Below, one piece after another: positions 36,099 through 48,418 of a stretch of 64,000 nt of DNA. Location: positions 3,364,195-3,428,194 of the forward strand of contig NC_092486.1 in NCBI RefSeq assembly GCF_047495875.1, in the 5' to 3' direction. Under the pieces are notes generated by a model. It saw nothing but the letters and a program-made list of their open reading frames with translations, was not told the DNA's origin and ran no database searches. Numbering within the stretch: position 1 is the stretch's first letter; each line of letters starts with the position of its first letter. A program made the translations under genes and the position numbers. Source of the stretch: Pithys albifrons albifrons (Eukaryota; Chordata; Aves; Passeriformes; Thamnophilidae).

Positions 36099-39069
36099 TC
36101 AGCACTGGCTTGTTTGTTCATCCTTTTGGAGCAGATGGAGGAGGAGGAGTGGTTCAGATCTCTCAATATAACTGTTTCCAAAGAAAGGCTTATAAGCTGA
36201 GATGCTTTAGTGCTCGGGCGTGAATTAATTTGTGCTGCGCAGCATTTGCTTTAAAAGCAAATTAAAAAAGCATTTTGTATTCCCGTGGATTTCAGGCTCC
36301 TACCCCAAGTGCTGCTGCTTGCAGCTGCCTCTGGTATTTTCCCTCCTTAAGCAGCTCAGCTTTGCATTTGTCCCTTGCCAAAAAAAAATGCTGTGGAACC
36401 TCCCAGGAGCTGGCCCTGAAAACTCACCTGCACACCTGGTCTAAACTCAGGGCCCTGACAGCCAGTGCAGGGCAGGCCTTGTCTGTGCAGCAGCAGCAGC
36501 ACTGGTGGGATAATCCCTTGAACCAGACTGACATCCCTGATCCTTCCTCTCCGGGACACTCGGCGTGGCTAATTCCACAGGATGCGTGGGCACTCCTGGT
36601 TGTGGGGCAGTTTCTCCTTGGGACATGACATTTTCCCTGGAGGCAGAGGGCTAATCCCACCACTCCCTTTAAGGCTTGATTGTCATGTTTTATTCCAAAG
36701 GATTTGGTGCTTGTCTGCTGCCGTGGAACAGCAATTTGCTGTAACAGCTCCAAACTGTCAGTACAGAATTTAAGCCAGGCAGGCGATGGAGGGAGACAGG
36801 GCTGAGAAAATTCCTCAGTGGTTTCTGGTTCCTTCAGCTGCCCATTTCCAGGGACTGGTGGTCCTGCCTGTGGTCCCTCAGGTGAGGCAGCCTCAGGTGT
36901 TCACACCCCTCCTAGTTCATACCAGGACCCTTCATTTTAACTTGCTCCATGACATTTTGCCTCCCATCCTCTTTCCAACACCCCTGTCCTTCCAGGCTGG
37001 TGCAAGCTCTGCAGCTCTGGGTGTCTTGACCAGCTTTCCTGGATGTCTCCATCCCACCCATTCTGACATCCCAGTTGACTGTATTATTTTTTCTTGCTGA
37101 TTTCCCTCATCTCCTCCTGCATTCCCTGTTGTGGGAGGTTTGTCTCCCCTAAAATCAGCCATTCCTGAGCTTGAGCTCCCTGCAGATGAACAGTGGCACC
37201 TTTGAGATCTTCCCTTCCCCAGAGCTGCTGGAATGAGCTGTTCTGAAGCAGTTGGCAGCCTTTGCTTATATATATGTGTGTGTATTAAATAGAACAGCTC
37301 AGAATATCCGGCAGGGAGAGGTTCCTTCAGCAGCAAGAGTGTTTCCAGGCCTTTTCCTTTTCCTTCCTTCCTTCCTCAGCTCCCCCAAGAACAAGATTTT
37401 ATGTCAATGACTCCCTGGTTGGAAACTGATTTTTGAATGGCTTCCACTTGCTGTGATGATCCTGGTGATGATGATGATGATGATGATGTTGCTCTCCAAG
37501 CACCACATACATGGAAAGCAGAAAACAGGAAGCCCAAAGCTTTGGAACTTCACGCCAAGTGTAAAGTGCAGCTCTTCAAAGCAGAACAAATGGCAGGAAA
37601 CCACTGATATCCCCTGGGATCAGGCATTCCATGTCGTGGTGTGGAAGGGATGGAGTTGCTTTGTAGCTTCAGTGAACTGCAGGCCCCCAAGTTTACCTCC
37701 CAGTTGCTGGATGAGATGCTCCATCTGTGCAGGCTTTTGGGAACAGCAGTAACAGCCAAGGTCTGTGATATTCCAGATGTTGGGCTCTGGAGCCCGCTGC
37801 AGGAAGTGGGAAGGTGTGGCATCTCCAGGGCTGCATCCCAAGCTGATCAGAAGGGAAGTGGTTGTGGGTAGAGGATCTCCCACTCACAGAGACTGGACCA
37901 CAAAAGAGGATCGTGGAGGGGGAAGCTTAAAAAAAAAAAAGAAGCATTTGTTAGGCTCTGACTTCTTTGGCTCTCCATGAGGCCTGGAACTGGAGTCAGG
38001 AGAGGGGGATGGCTTTGCCAAGAGGCTTTTTTGTTGTCTTGATGAAACAATGCTGGGGCTGGTGTCAGATCAAGGCCGGCATTAGTCCTGAAAAGCAATT
38101 TGCCTGAGCTGCCGAGGAATTAGTCATGACTCCCTGTGCCCACTCGCCTCTGATCCTTCGGAGAAGGGCACGGTGTCAGCCACAGTTTAGCTCTTCAGGG
38201 AGAAGGAAACCCCTGTGGAAAATATCAGCTGGTGAACCGAGGTGATCTCCCACTCCCCAGACATGCCTCTGCTTTGTTTCCACCTTAACCTGGGCAAATC
38301 CAATTCCAGACAGCATAATCTCTCCCCTCCTCTTCCCTGAAAAGAGCAGCTGTCACCGGGCCTGCCGGGAGCTGGGTGGGAGGATCTAATGCAGAGAGGA
38401 CCTGCTGTCAGCAGAGCAGCACAGGACAAAGCCCCACAGCCCAATTAAACTAATGCCCAGTGATAGGAGTTAAACCTGCTGGAATTACATCTCTCTCTGC
38501 ACGATGTTTATTGCTGTGATCCGAGATGTTCTTCCCTCCCTCGGGACAGCTCCGGCCGGAGCAGAGGTTGTGGAATCGGAGCTGTCTCATCTCCAGAGCT
38601 CTCCTGCAGCTCCAGCTCACTGAAGTTCATCCATGTCACCCCGAGGTTGTTCCTGCTCTTCACCAGGGCTGGGCTTATCCAAGCAGGCAGGGAGCAGGGA
38701 AGCAGAGCCTGCCATGCATCCCCACAGGTCCTTGGGATGGGGTGACCCAGAGCACAGCCCCTCATGTTACCTGAGTTTGATCCCTTCTTCCCTCATTCCT
38801 GCTCTGGCCTGGGCTGACTCAGACCACTCTCCCTCCTCCTCCTCGCTGGCCAACCTGGGCTGAGTCAGCTTGGCAGGGAGCAGGACCTGGGCTGCCAAAC
38901 CTCCTTCCTTGACTCATCCCAGCAGCTCTGCCTTCCCCGGGGATCTTGGACACAGGAGCTCCATGAGCAGGAGGATTCCACTGCAGCTGCTGGCCCTTGG
39001 TGCCTTTCCATTGGGCTCCACCAGTGAGCTGGAAATCCCAAACCAGCAGAGCAAATGTTGCAGCAATGG

Positions 39070-39505
39070 TGAGGGGACTGGAGCACAAGTGCTGTGGGGA
39101 GAGGCTGAGGGAGCTGGGGGTGTTCAGCCTGGAGAAGAGGAGGCTCAGAGGTGACCTCAGCACTGTCTGGAACTGCCTGAAGGGAAGTTGTGGCCAGCTG
39201 GGGGTTGGTCTCTTCTCCCAGGCACTCAGCAATAGGACAAGGGGGCACGATGGGCTCAAGCTCTGCCAGGGGAAATTGAAGTTGGAGAGCAGAAAGAAAT
39301 TCTTTGCAGAGAGAGTGCTCAGGGATTGGAATGGGCTGCCCAGAGAGGGGGTGGATTCCCCATCCCTGGAGGGTTTGAACCTGAGCTTGGCCGTGGCACT
39401 GAGTGCCATGATCTGGTAAAGGGACTGGAGTTGGACCAAGGGTTGGACTTGATGATCTGGGAGGGCTTTTCCAACCCAATCCATTCTATCATTCTATCAT
39501 TCTAA
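39070..39505 (+). mobile_element. CR1 LINE 3' fragment
   Basis: Sense-oriented from about GAGGGGACTGGAGCACAAGT through GGTTGGTCTCTTCTCCCAGG to the ATTCTATCATTCTATCATTC end. It has a plain terminus with no palindromic module. Confidence 0.92.
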
Positions 39506-40877
39506 GTGATGCCAGTTAAACCATTTCACTCATTTTCACTCTCTTCCTTCAGTCTTCAGTGGGACCAAACTGGTCTCTGCTTTTTGATGGTGTGTCCTTT
39601 TTCCCTTTGCCACCTTTCTGGAAGGCTTTCCTGCTGGATGGGGTTTTGGAGAGCTTGCTGGGTGAAGTCCATGATACCTCAGATCCACCTGAATTCTGGC
39701 TCAGGGCTCTGCAGAGTGAATATTCACCCGCATGACTTACCTTGAATCTCTTGCTTGATGAGATGGCAAAAGCTCAGCAGAAATTCCAGGTTACAGCAGA
39801 ATTTCTGGCCTCATTATATGGGTTTCTTTTTTTTTTTTTTGAGAGAAGACAAAACACTCTCTCCTCTTTTCCCCAAGACCCACGAAGAGGCTGAAAACCT
39901 GTAGAAATCAGCTCATCCTCCTCCTCCAGGAGAAAAAATAAATCTCAGGGGAATAGAAAGGTTCATCACATCCCCTTATTTCCATTTCTTTGTAGTACTG
40001 GCTTTGGTCTTGGTTCATTGCCTTGTAGCCGTGGTGGTGATGATGATCCTGCCCTTAAAGCAGGAGGGATGTTATGGCAGGTGGGAGGCCCAGTGTTTGC
40101 AAACAAAAAATAGCTGGGCTTAGAAGAATGTTGTTTCATTTCAAAGCTTTCAGGAGCTCATCGTTCTTTATGTAGATTTAAATAAAAACCCCAGAGTCAA
40201 GTGATTTTACATTACCCAAGCCCTGTGCCTGGGGAGGAAAAAAGGTTCAATGCAGAAACACGGTTTGATTTTTGAGTTCTCAGAGAGAGGCTGTGGAGAA
40301 GTGGGATTATTTTAATATTACGGAAACTTCCCTTCAGGATATTGTAATTTTCTTGCCTGTACTTCTTGTTCTCGTTCCTCTTAACGTGATAATCCTTTGC
40401 ACAGCCTTTTCCTGGGTACGTGTGACCACTGACAGCTACTGGGAGCAGGAATCGCTGTGTGCTCTGCTGAGTGTTCTCAGCTTGGCCTCCTTGCCTGGGG
40501 ATCTGCATGGTGGGAGCATGTGAGAGCAGGTTTTCCCTCTCTGGAGCACAGGGAGCCCTGCTCCTGGCTGGTTGGGTGGGATATCTGAGCTCCTGTGGTG
40601 CCAGTGGGAGCAGCAATGGCTGGGAGGCTCCGTGAGCTCCCAGACTGTGATGACTGGGAGCCAGTTGCTGCTTGTGGGCGTGAAAAATAAGAGCAATCCA
40701 TGGGCAGCTGTCTCTGGAGAGATGGGCTGGGGATGTGAGTCAGGCCAGGCAGCTGAAGTGTCGCTGTGTGGGGTTGCCTGGGTCCTGTGAGGAAAGCACA
40801 AGGCTCTGGGAGGGGGTTTGGGAGGGTTGGGAAGGTTTGGAGCTCCACATCACCCATGGGGAAGTTTTGCCTTTTTA

Positions 40878-41610
40878 GAATGAATCACGGAATCCCTGAA
40901 TGGTTTGGGTTGGAAAAAACCTTGAAGTTCATCCAGTCCCACCCCCTGCCATGGGCAGAGACATCTTCCACTATCCCAGGTTGCTCCAACCTGGCCTTGG
41001 ACACTCCCAGGGATGGGGCAGCCACAGCTCCTCTGCCCAACCTGTGCCAGGGCCTGCCCACCCTCACAGCCAGGAATTCCTTCCCAATATCCCACCTAAC
41101 CCTGCCCTGTGGCAGTGGGAAGCCATTCCCTGTGTCCTGTCCCTCCATCCTGAGGGAGCTGGGGGTGTTCAGCGTGGAGAAGAGGAGGCTCAGAGGTGAC
41201 CTCAGCACTGTCTGGAACTCCCTGAAGGGAAGTTGTGGCCAGCTGGGGGTTGGTCTCTTCTCCCAGGCACTCAGCAATAGGACAAGGGGGCACGATGGGC
41301 TCAAGCTCTGCCAGGGGAAATTGAAGTTGGAGAGCAGAAAGAAATTGTTTGCAGAGAGAGTGCTCAGGGATTGGAATGGGCTGCCCAGAGAGGGGGTGGA
41401 TTCCCCATCCCTGGAGGGTTTGAACCTGAGCTTGGCCGTGGCACTGAGTGCCATGATCTGGTAAAGGGACTGGAGTTGGACCAAGGGTTGGACTTGATGG
41501 TCTTGGAGGTCTTTTCCAACCCAATCCATTCTATGATTCTGTGATCCCTTGTCCCAGGTCCCTCTCCAGCTCTTGGAGCCCCTTTACCCACTGGAAGGGG
41601 CTCCATATCC
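40878..41610 (-). mobile_element. Older antisense CR1, split by a nested CR1 insertion
   Basis: Left part 40,878-41,151 ends CCTGTCCCTCCATC. Right part 41,547-41,610 resumes CCTTGTCCCAGGTCCCTCTC. Together they match the uninterrupted copy at 6,178-6,660 (GTCCCTCCATTCCTTGTCCC there), so the 395 bp between are an insertion. Confidence 0.88.
41152..41546 (+). mobile_element. Younger sense CR1 inserted into an older CR1
   Basis: Starts CTGAGGGAGCTGGGGGTGTT, includes GGTTGGTCTCTTCTCCCAGG, and ends ATTCTATGATTCTGTGAT. It is closely similar to the copy at 39.1-39.5 kb. No clear target-site duplication is seen. Confidence 0.9.
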
Positions 41611-42964
41611 ATTAAGCAACGATGCTTTTACTAATTGCACAGAAATGAGGGAATCTAGCAGCAAAAAGTGACAGATAACCTGAATATTTTCAGGTAGTAG
41701 CATTTCATAACCAAACCCTCAAGTTTTTTGAGGAACTGCTTGCTGAGCAGACACAAAGAAGATCCTGCTGAACATGGAGAACTCTGGAGCTCCACACCAA
41801 GGGAACAACACTCCCAGCCTTCAAAGGACATATTTTTGAGTCATGCCCGACCCTCTCTGGTTTGCAACCAAAACAATTCACACCTAAGGCTTATAAATAG
41901 AGTGCAATACTCCCAGGTTATTTTAGCAGCCGGAACAGCCATGGAGATGGAGGGTGAGTTTTCCTCTGTGCTGGTTACCTGACCTCCCAGCACCAGCTGC
42001 CACGGATTTCTGCAGCTCCCCCAACCCCAGGCACAAAGTCGTGTGAGCTGCCCCCACACTGCTCCGTTCCTGTTCTCCAGAGCCCAATTTTAGCAGCACA
42101 AAAGGGAGCTGGAGCTCCGTGGAGGTTTTTGCAGCACCAGCAGCAGCAGGGAGAGCCAGCTCGCATCCCCCGGATGGTGGGAGCGGATGGTGTGGACAGC
42201 TGACCACTGGGCTGGGGCTGGGGCTGGGCTGCTCACTGCCTGCCTTCACATCGGGCTGGGTGACCTCCAGGACAGCCCAAAAAAACCCCACGAGGTTTCA
42301 AGAAAACTTGGATTTCACCTCCCATCCTAAAATTCCAATCTTTTAATTTGCTCGAAAATCAAGCATCCCTATTAAGCATTTTGCTGTTGCTTCAAGCCTG
42401 GGATTGAAATCCCGAGGACAGCGTGAAGGATTGGAACAAACCTTTGGATCCTTCTAGTCCTGGCTGCTTCCAGCACTCCACATTTCCTTAATAGCACAGG
42501 AGCTTGACAACACAAGTGAACCCAGCGCTGATCCCATGACAACAACCGCGCATGTATTTACTCTTGGCTGGTCAATTGAAATCCATTTGCTTCTTTGGTT
42601 GACGAGGTGTGGAATGAATGTTTCGAGTGTGTTAAAACAGTCAGCATGGAAAGAAAGTTCCCTAAAATATCTCCCATCGCTGCAGGTTTGCTGCCAGATA
42701 GCAAGTGGGAGGGAGCAGTCATTGAGGGAGCATGGGGAGAAGGCTGTGCCTGAGCTCTGAGCACAGCTTTCCCCTCCCTTTCTGAGGTGTCACAGTCCAC
42801 TTGGATCGTTGCTCCAGGCCAAGGATTTCATGGGAGGGAGTTATTGCAGGGATGGGGAGCCTGTGGAGGGGTCGAGTCATACGGACATGGGAGGGCTCAG
42901 TAGTGGCTTGAGGGAGTTGGGGGGAGTTTAACCATCTTGGGGATGAGGAAGGAAGAAGCAGCTG

Positions 42965-43540
42965 GAGGGGGTCAGACCCCCCCTCAGTGTCCTTTGGAGC
43001 TGGAGGAGAGGGTCAGACCCCCCTCAGTGTCCTTTGGAGCTGGAGGAGAGGGTCAGAGCTCCCTCAGGGTCCTTTGGAGCTGGAGCAGAGGGTCAGACCC
43101 CCCTCAGTGTCCTTTGGAGCTGGAGCAGAGGGTCAGAGCTCCCTCAGGGTCCTTTGGAGCTGGAGCAGAGGGTCAGAGCTCCCTCAGTGTCCTTTGGAGC
43201 TGGAGCAGAGGGTCAGAGCTCCCTCAGGGTCCTTTGGAGCTGGAGCAGAGGGTCAGAGCTCCCTCAGTGTCCTTTGGAGCTGGAGCAGAGGGTCAGAGCT
43301 CCCTCAGGGTCCTTTGGAGCTGGAGCAGAGGGTCAGAGCTCCCTCAGTGTCCTTGTGAGCTGGAGCAGAGGGTCAGAGCTCCCTCAGTGTCCTTGTGAGC
43401 TGGAGCAGAGGGTCAGACCCCCCTCAGTGTCCTTTGGAGCTGGAGCAGAGGGTCAGACCCCCCCTGAGTGTCCTTTGGAGCTGGAGCAGAGGGTCAGAGC
43501 CCCCTGGGTGTCCTTTGGAGCTGGAGGAGAAGCAGCTCCT
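42965..43540. repeat. 40-bp minisatellite, about 14 copies, BIN3 intron 2
   Basis: The unit is CCTTTGGAGCTGGAGCAGAG plus GGTCAGAGCTCCCTCAGTGT. Two variants (CAGTGT/CAGGGT and AGAGCTC/AGACCCC) partly alternate. It ends 350 bp before exon 3. Confidence 0.97.
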
Positions 43541-43891
43541 CTCAGTTTTTGGAAGTGGGCTCATCCCCCAAGCCCCACTCAAGCCGTGCTCAGTTGTGAC
43601 CTCCCTGCTTTTGATCCATTCCCATTTATTCCATCAGCTTCCAATCCCTGTGCTGGGGCACATCTTTGGGGAGAGCTGACACGTTTGGTGGCAGAGTCTT
43701 TGCTCCAAGAGAGTCTGGAGTTAAAAAACCCCAAGACTTCCTTTCGTTTTCAAGCAATAACCCACTATAACCCACTTGTGCTTCCCAGGTTCAGGTCAGC
43801 ATTTCCCAGGCACAGGTTTCCCTGCACAGGTTTGCCATTCCAGGCTCTCCTGCAGCCCCTTGGAGCTGATTTCCATCTCTTCTTTCCACAG

Positions 43892-43932
43892 GTGGAGAGA
43901 GACTTTGAAAGGGAATATGGAAAGCTGCAGCA
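43892..43932 (+). CDS. BIN3: BIN3 exon 3, residues 20-33
   Basis: Acceptor CTTTCCACAG and donor GTGAGT at 43,933. Encodes VERDFEREYGKLQ plus two bases of Gln33, the start of the first BAR helix. The split codon is completed by exon 4 (CA+A). Confidence 0.95.
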
Positions 43933-44551
43933 GTGAGTATCAACCACACTGGTCAAACAGGACCATCCACATGCTCCTCCTCTGTCCTCTTCCTGCATCT
44001 TCCCAGGGAATTTTGGCCACTTTGCTCTTCCCAGTGAGCAAATCACTCACTGCCCTGTAATTCCTGGTTCTTTAGAGTTTCTCTGGTGTCTGAGTGTTGA
44101 AAGGTCTCCTAAGAAGTATTTGCAGTGGAGTTGAGGTTTGCAGATTATGGCAGCTCTAAAAAAGAGTGTAAAATTCCCAGAGAACTGTGGGCTCCCTGAA
44201 CAGCCCAACATCTCTGAGGATCAGGAGTGGCTTTGCCACCCTAACTGTGTCACAGGAGTTCACACAGATCATCTGGAAGCATTTGGCTTTGCCATTTGTT
44301 CTGAGTGTGAGGACTTTAAGAAAATATGTGAACTGTGAATAAGAGATCACCAACTTGAAAAGGTTAAAAACCATCTGAAAACAACCCAAAAGGGTTGAGC
44401 TGCACTGAACTTCATAGAGCCTTGCCTGGATATTTTTAACTCCCACCAGAAGCCAGCATATTCAGCCCATAAATGATTTGTTGCATGTATGATACACTTG
44501 GGTTTCTTTCCTTCCAAGATTCCGACTTTGCCTTCTTCTCCCATCTTTCAG

Positions 44552-44613
44552 ATTGGAAGATCAGACCAAAAAACTTCAGAAGGATATGAAGAAAAGCACA
44601 GATGCAGACTTGG
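44552..44613 (+). CDS. BIN3: BIN3 exon 4, residues 33-54
   Basis: Acceptor CATCTTTCAG and donor GTAAGT at 44,614. Encodes LEDQTKKLQKDMKKSTDADL, the charged continuation of BAR helix 1. It ends one base into the Ala54 codon. Confidence 0.95.
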
Positions 44614-47600
44614 GTAAGTGACTGTAGGATACATAGACTGTGAACTTGGCCACAAAGAGATGAAGTGACTTGCTCAAGATCACATGAGTAATGTGTGACA
44701 AGTCTGGAAAACAAACCCCGAGCTCAGTCAGTCCCACTCAGTTTGCTTCGTTACAAGGCCATCTGCGAGAGGGCTGTGAGCAGCAGCTCAGCCCAGGGAA
44801 CACAGAGTGTGTTCCAGCCTCACTCCCTGTCTCCTGGGCTCTGTGGCCTTGGACAAATCCCTTTCTTTTCTTTGCCTCGGCTTCTGCAACTGAAAAATAG
44901 GTGTCATTATTGCAGTTAGCCAGGCAGGAGCAGCTCCAGCTGAGCCTCCTGTGTCAGCAGGGCATATTCACTTCCTTCAGGGAGGGGCTCTGAGCACTCT
45001 CTGAAGCCCCAGAAAGGTGGGATGAGGCTTTGAGGGGTCTGCAGAGCACAGGCTGTCCATGTTTCCTGTAGGAATTGCTGACCTGGCAGCTCTTTTTCAG
45101 GGATAACCCTTCTCATTCCCTGAGTGGCTTCTTCCTTTGGCCTCTCCTCATGGCAGTGGGCAATGTAGGAATAAAACAGCTCATCTCTGCCTGTATCCAC
45201 CACAGCTGCATGTTGGGGGTGACATCTGCCCTTGCAGGTGTCCTGTCCCACCTCACAGCACCTCCCTGCTCCCTCCAGAGTTTCTCCAGTCAGAAACCAG
45301 TGTTCCCACACCACCAGTGGAGGGGAACTGGGAGCTGGTTATTGAACAGAGCAGGGCAGGAACCTGCAGCAAAGAGCTGCTTTAAACACAGATGGCTTTT
45401 CTCAGCATGTGCTTTGGAGCAGTCCCTGTTTGTGCCTGGCCCCCACAGCTCCAGAGCCAAGGCTGATGCACCAGTACAAACAGGTGTGGGCTGGACTGGG
45501 CCAGCGCTCATCCCGTGGGATTGGGGTCACAGCAGGGCAGGGGGGTGGGAAGAAGCCCCTCCAGCTGGCAAACCTGGGGCTTCCCATCATCCACACTCAC
45601 CTGTGTGTCTGTGTGTGTGCCTGCCTGGATATTGGAGACACAAACACCAATCCGGGCTCTTGCTGTGCTCTCCCACCATTCCCACCACAGGGAGAGGGGT
45701 GGGAAAGGCAACACAAAGAGGCACTGCCTGGACTCTTTTCCAGGGTGAAAACTGCCCTTTCCGAGGACTCTGGTCATTGTCAGGGATCCTTGGTAAGTTT
45801 TTCCTTGTTAAGGATTCCCCTCCCCTCCCTTGCAGTGGGCGTTGTTTATATGGAGCATTTCAAGTCCCAGAGGAGCTGTGGGAGGACTTTCTTTTTCCGT
45901 TCTGCTACATGGCAGAGTCACAAATGAGCCTCGGCCAGATCCAGGAAGATCTGATTTCTCATTTAAAGGCATGAAATCATGAGTGTAGGGGAAGATGTCG
46001 AGCACAGTCTGCTGAGGGATGGCTGAGGGAAAAGGAGGCAGATCAGATCAATGCCAGAGGGTTGCTCTCCTCACCTGGCAGTGCCCATTCCCAAGGGGAC
46101 ATCACTGTGCTTGCTCAACCAACATCCAGCCCCCGGATCCGACAGGGATAGCAGTTTATCCACAGTGTTGTGTCCTCCTGTCTGATCCCTCTGAGCTGAG
46201 GGGGTTGGTTATTCACTGCCTGCAAACACTTCCTGGCAAACTGGACCTGGTGGCTCGAGTCTCCACCTTCTTCCCAAAAAACTCAGAACAAGACCAATTC
46301 TTCTGTCTGCACAAAAATATCCCTGTGAGGCTCTTCCAGCTACAACAGCGTGGCTGGAACAGGGAATGGGATATCAGCAGCACTCCCTGTCCTGTGGCTA
46401 AAGATCACTCACCCCCCTCCCCACCCTCCCTCCAAACAAAACAGGACCTTGAGGAGCAGAAGGATGTTGTTTAACTGGAGATAAAAGGTTGAAATGAGGT
46501 GCAGGTAACCCACTGGATCCCCCTGGCTCAGGTTTGCTCTCTGGCTGGTCTCCATTGCTTTTATCAGATTTAAACAAGCAAGGCTGTAAAGTCCTCAATT
46601 GCCTTAGTTAGAGCTGCATCTCACATGTTTTCTGAGCAAAGAGCAGTGCAGACCCTGTTGAAGCCCACCCTGAGGGGTGGGTGATCCTGTCTCATTCTCT
46701 TCTCCCTCTTCCCTCTCCTTTTCCTGCCTTGGGACCCTCAGAGCCCCCCACAGTGCCTTTCCAGCACCCTACAGATGAGGTCAGCAATTCAGGGGAAATT
46801 CCTGACCCAAATTCTCCAGGAACATTCCCAAACCCCACCAATTCCCACCCTCCCAGTGTGACCCCACCGCTCGCAGCCTCTCCCCTCCCTCCGGTTCACT
46901 TTCAATCCTATCCTATGAAGGGAAACTAATTTTTCTTCCAGCTGAAGGAGTTGTGCCATTCTGTCCCATTCTGGCACAAATCCCTCCTCTGATGTGGTCA
47001 CACATATGGATTATATCCCATCTGTTTAAAGGTTTAAGTGCCTAAAGCCTTAATGTTTGGATAATAGATGGATACGGTAGCTTTGTTATTCCGTAGTCGG
47101 AGCCTCGCTCTGCATTTTGCTCCCCAGCTCTGCAGCTTCTGAGCTCTCTGTATAATTGTGTGTAACCTTTCAATCAGAATGTTTAACCCCTTGATTTATG
47201 ATCTTAAGCCCCATTATTCAGATGGCTTTAACTTTTAATATCTGAGGGAGTACAGTAGGAGCCTTTCCAAAGCTGCTCCGTGGCACAGCTCAAGCATCTG
47301 CCTTTGTGATCTCAAACTGGAATAACTTCCAGCACTGAGGAAAAAGAACATTTTTTTTTTTAGTACCAGTGACTGTTTTTTTGGTCTGTTTTATCCCTGT
47401 TTATAGTGATGCTTTCCTTGTTAATAATCTTTCCTTCCATTATGTACCTTAGCTAATTTCTTGTTCTTTTGTAGTGCTTCTCTCAGAGGGGTTGAATTTT
47501 CCCTTTGAAGAACAAGTGTTTGGAAAAAGAGGGATGTGTCTGATGGGAAACAAGCTCAGTGAGACAGGAGCTGAAGCCCATCAGAGCATGGCCTGGTGCT

Positions 47601-48233
47601 TCTGGACTTCTTGGTGGCACTCCCAGGGTCTGAAGGGGCTTTGCTTTCCCCCTGGTTTGTTCTTCACAGGCACAAAGTTTGGGCTTCTTGAGGGGAAAAT
47701 GCTTGACTTGTGTCCCTTCTGCTGGAGAGGAAAAGAGAAACCTCCTCTTCCAGCCCTGTCAGTCTGGTCCTTTCCCACTAAATCCACTTCAAATATATAT
47801 TTTTTTTGTAAAACCATTTGAAAGACTTAATGGGCTGTGATTTTTTCTCATTGTGGAAGAGCTGTAGTGAGGCTGAGAGTGACACTTAATAGTCTGTCGA
47901 GAAAAGATGTATAAAAACCCCCATCTAGGGCTTTTTTTTTTTTAAGAGAACAGCACTTTTGTTAGTCTGGGATTATTTCTGGCAGCATCACAAGCCATAC
48001 ATTTCAGTGGTTCAGGCTTAACTTATATAAAAACAGTTCTCTGGGTGTTTACATGAATGAATTGGTGGCTTTTCCTTTCTTTTCTCTCAGCCCCCAGTGA
48101 GTATCTCCCTGGAAGGTTGTGCCAAACCCCTGCAGGTGCCCCATTTTTGCCCACCTGCCCTGTGTGGTTGTTTGTGCCAGCCCTGGCAGGGGGAGTCATG
48201 ACCCTCTGTGGTTTCTTTTCCCTGCTCCCACAG
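44614..48233 (+). other. BIN3: BIN3 intron 4, contents
   Basis: 3.6 kb without recognised transposons or arrays, so it is the cleanest large intron here. AT-rich unique sequence at about 46,900-47,470 and 47,780-48,060 could include conserved non-coding elements. No gene is supported. Intron 3 (43,933-44,551) is likewise empty. Confidence 0.6.
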
Positions 48234-48370
48234 CCATGTCCAAGTCTGCTGTGAAAATCTCTTCAGACCTGCTGTCCAACCCCCTGTGTGAGCAGGAGCC
48301 CGAATTCCTGGAGATGGTCACGGCCTTCGACACGGCCATGAAGAGGATGGACTCCTTCAACCAGGAGAAG
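48234..48370 (+). CDS. BIN3: BIN3 exon 5, residues 54-99
   Basis: Acceptor CTCCCACAG and donor GTAAGC at 48,371. Encodes (A)MSKSAVKISSDLLSNPLCEQ, then EPEFLEMVTAFDTAMKRMDS and FNQEK. This matches BIN3 between helices 1 and 2 of the BAR domain. It ends on a codon boundary. Confidence 0.97.
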
Positions 48371-48418
48371 GTAAGCTGGCTTTGGTTGGAGAAGGGGAGA
48401 GCAGGATGTGCTGCTGGC

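Larger units (their letters stand above)
35255..43891 (+). other. BIN3: BIN3 intron 2, contents
   Basis: 8.6 kb. Outside the listed repeats, 36,099-39,069, 39,506-40,877 and 41,611-42,964 show no gene. They contain only short microsatellites: (TA)/(TG) at 37,267-37,284, (ATG)n at 37,466-37,488, and a T-run at about 39,828. Confidence 0.6.

Noticed and set aside
35299..36223. Long open frames rich in FLPS/KEGR over the TTCC tract
   Set aside because: They exist because the tetranucleotide repeat contains no stop codon in any frame; no homology and no non-repeat core.
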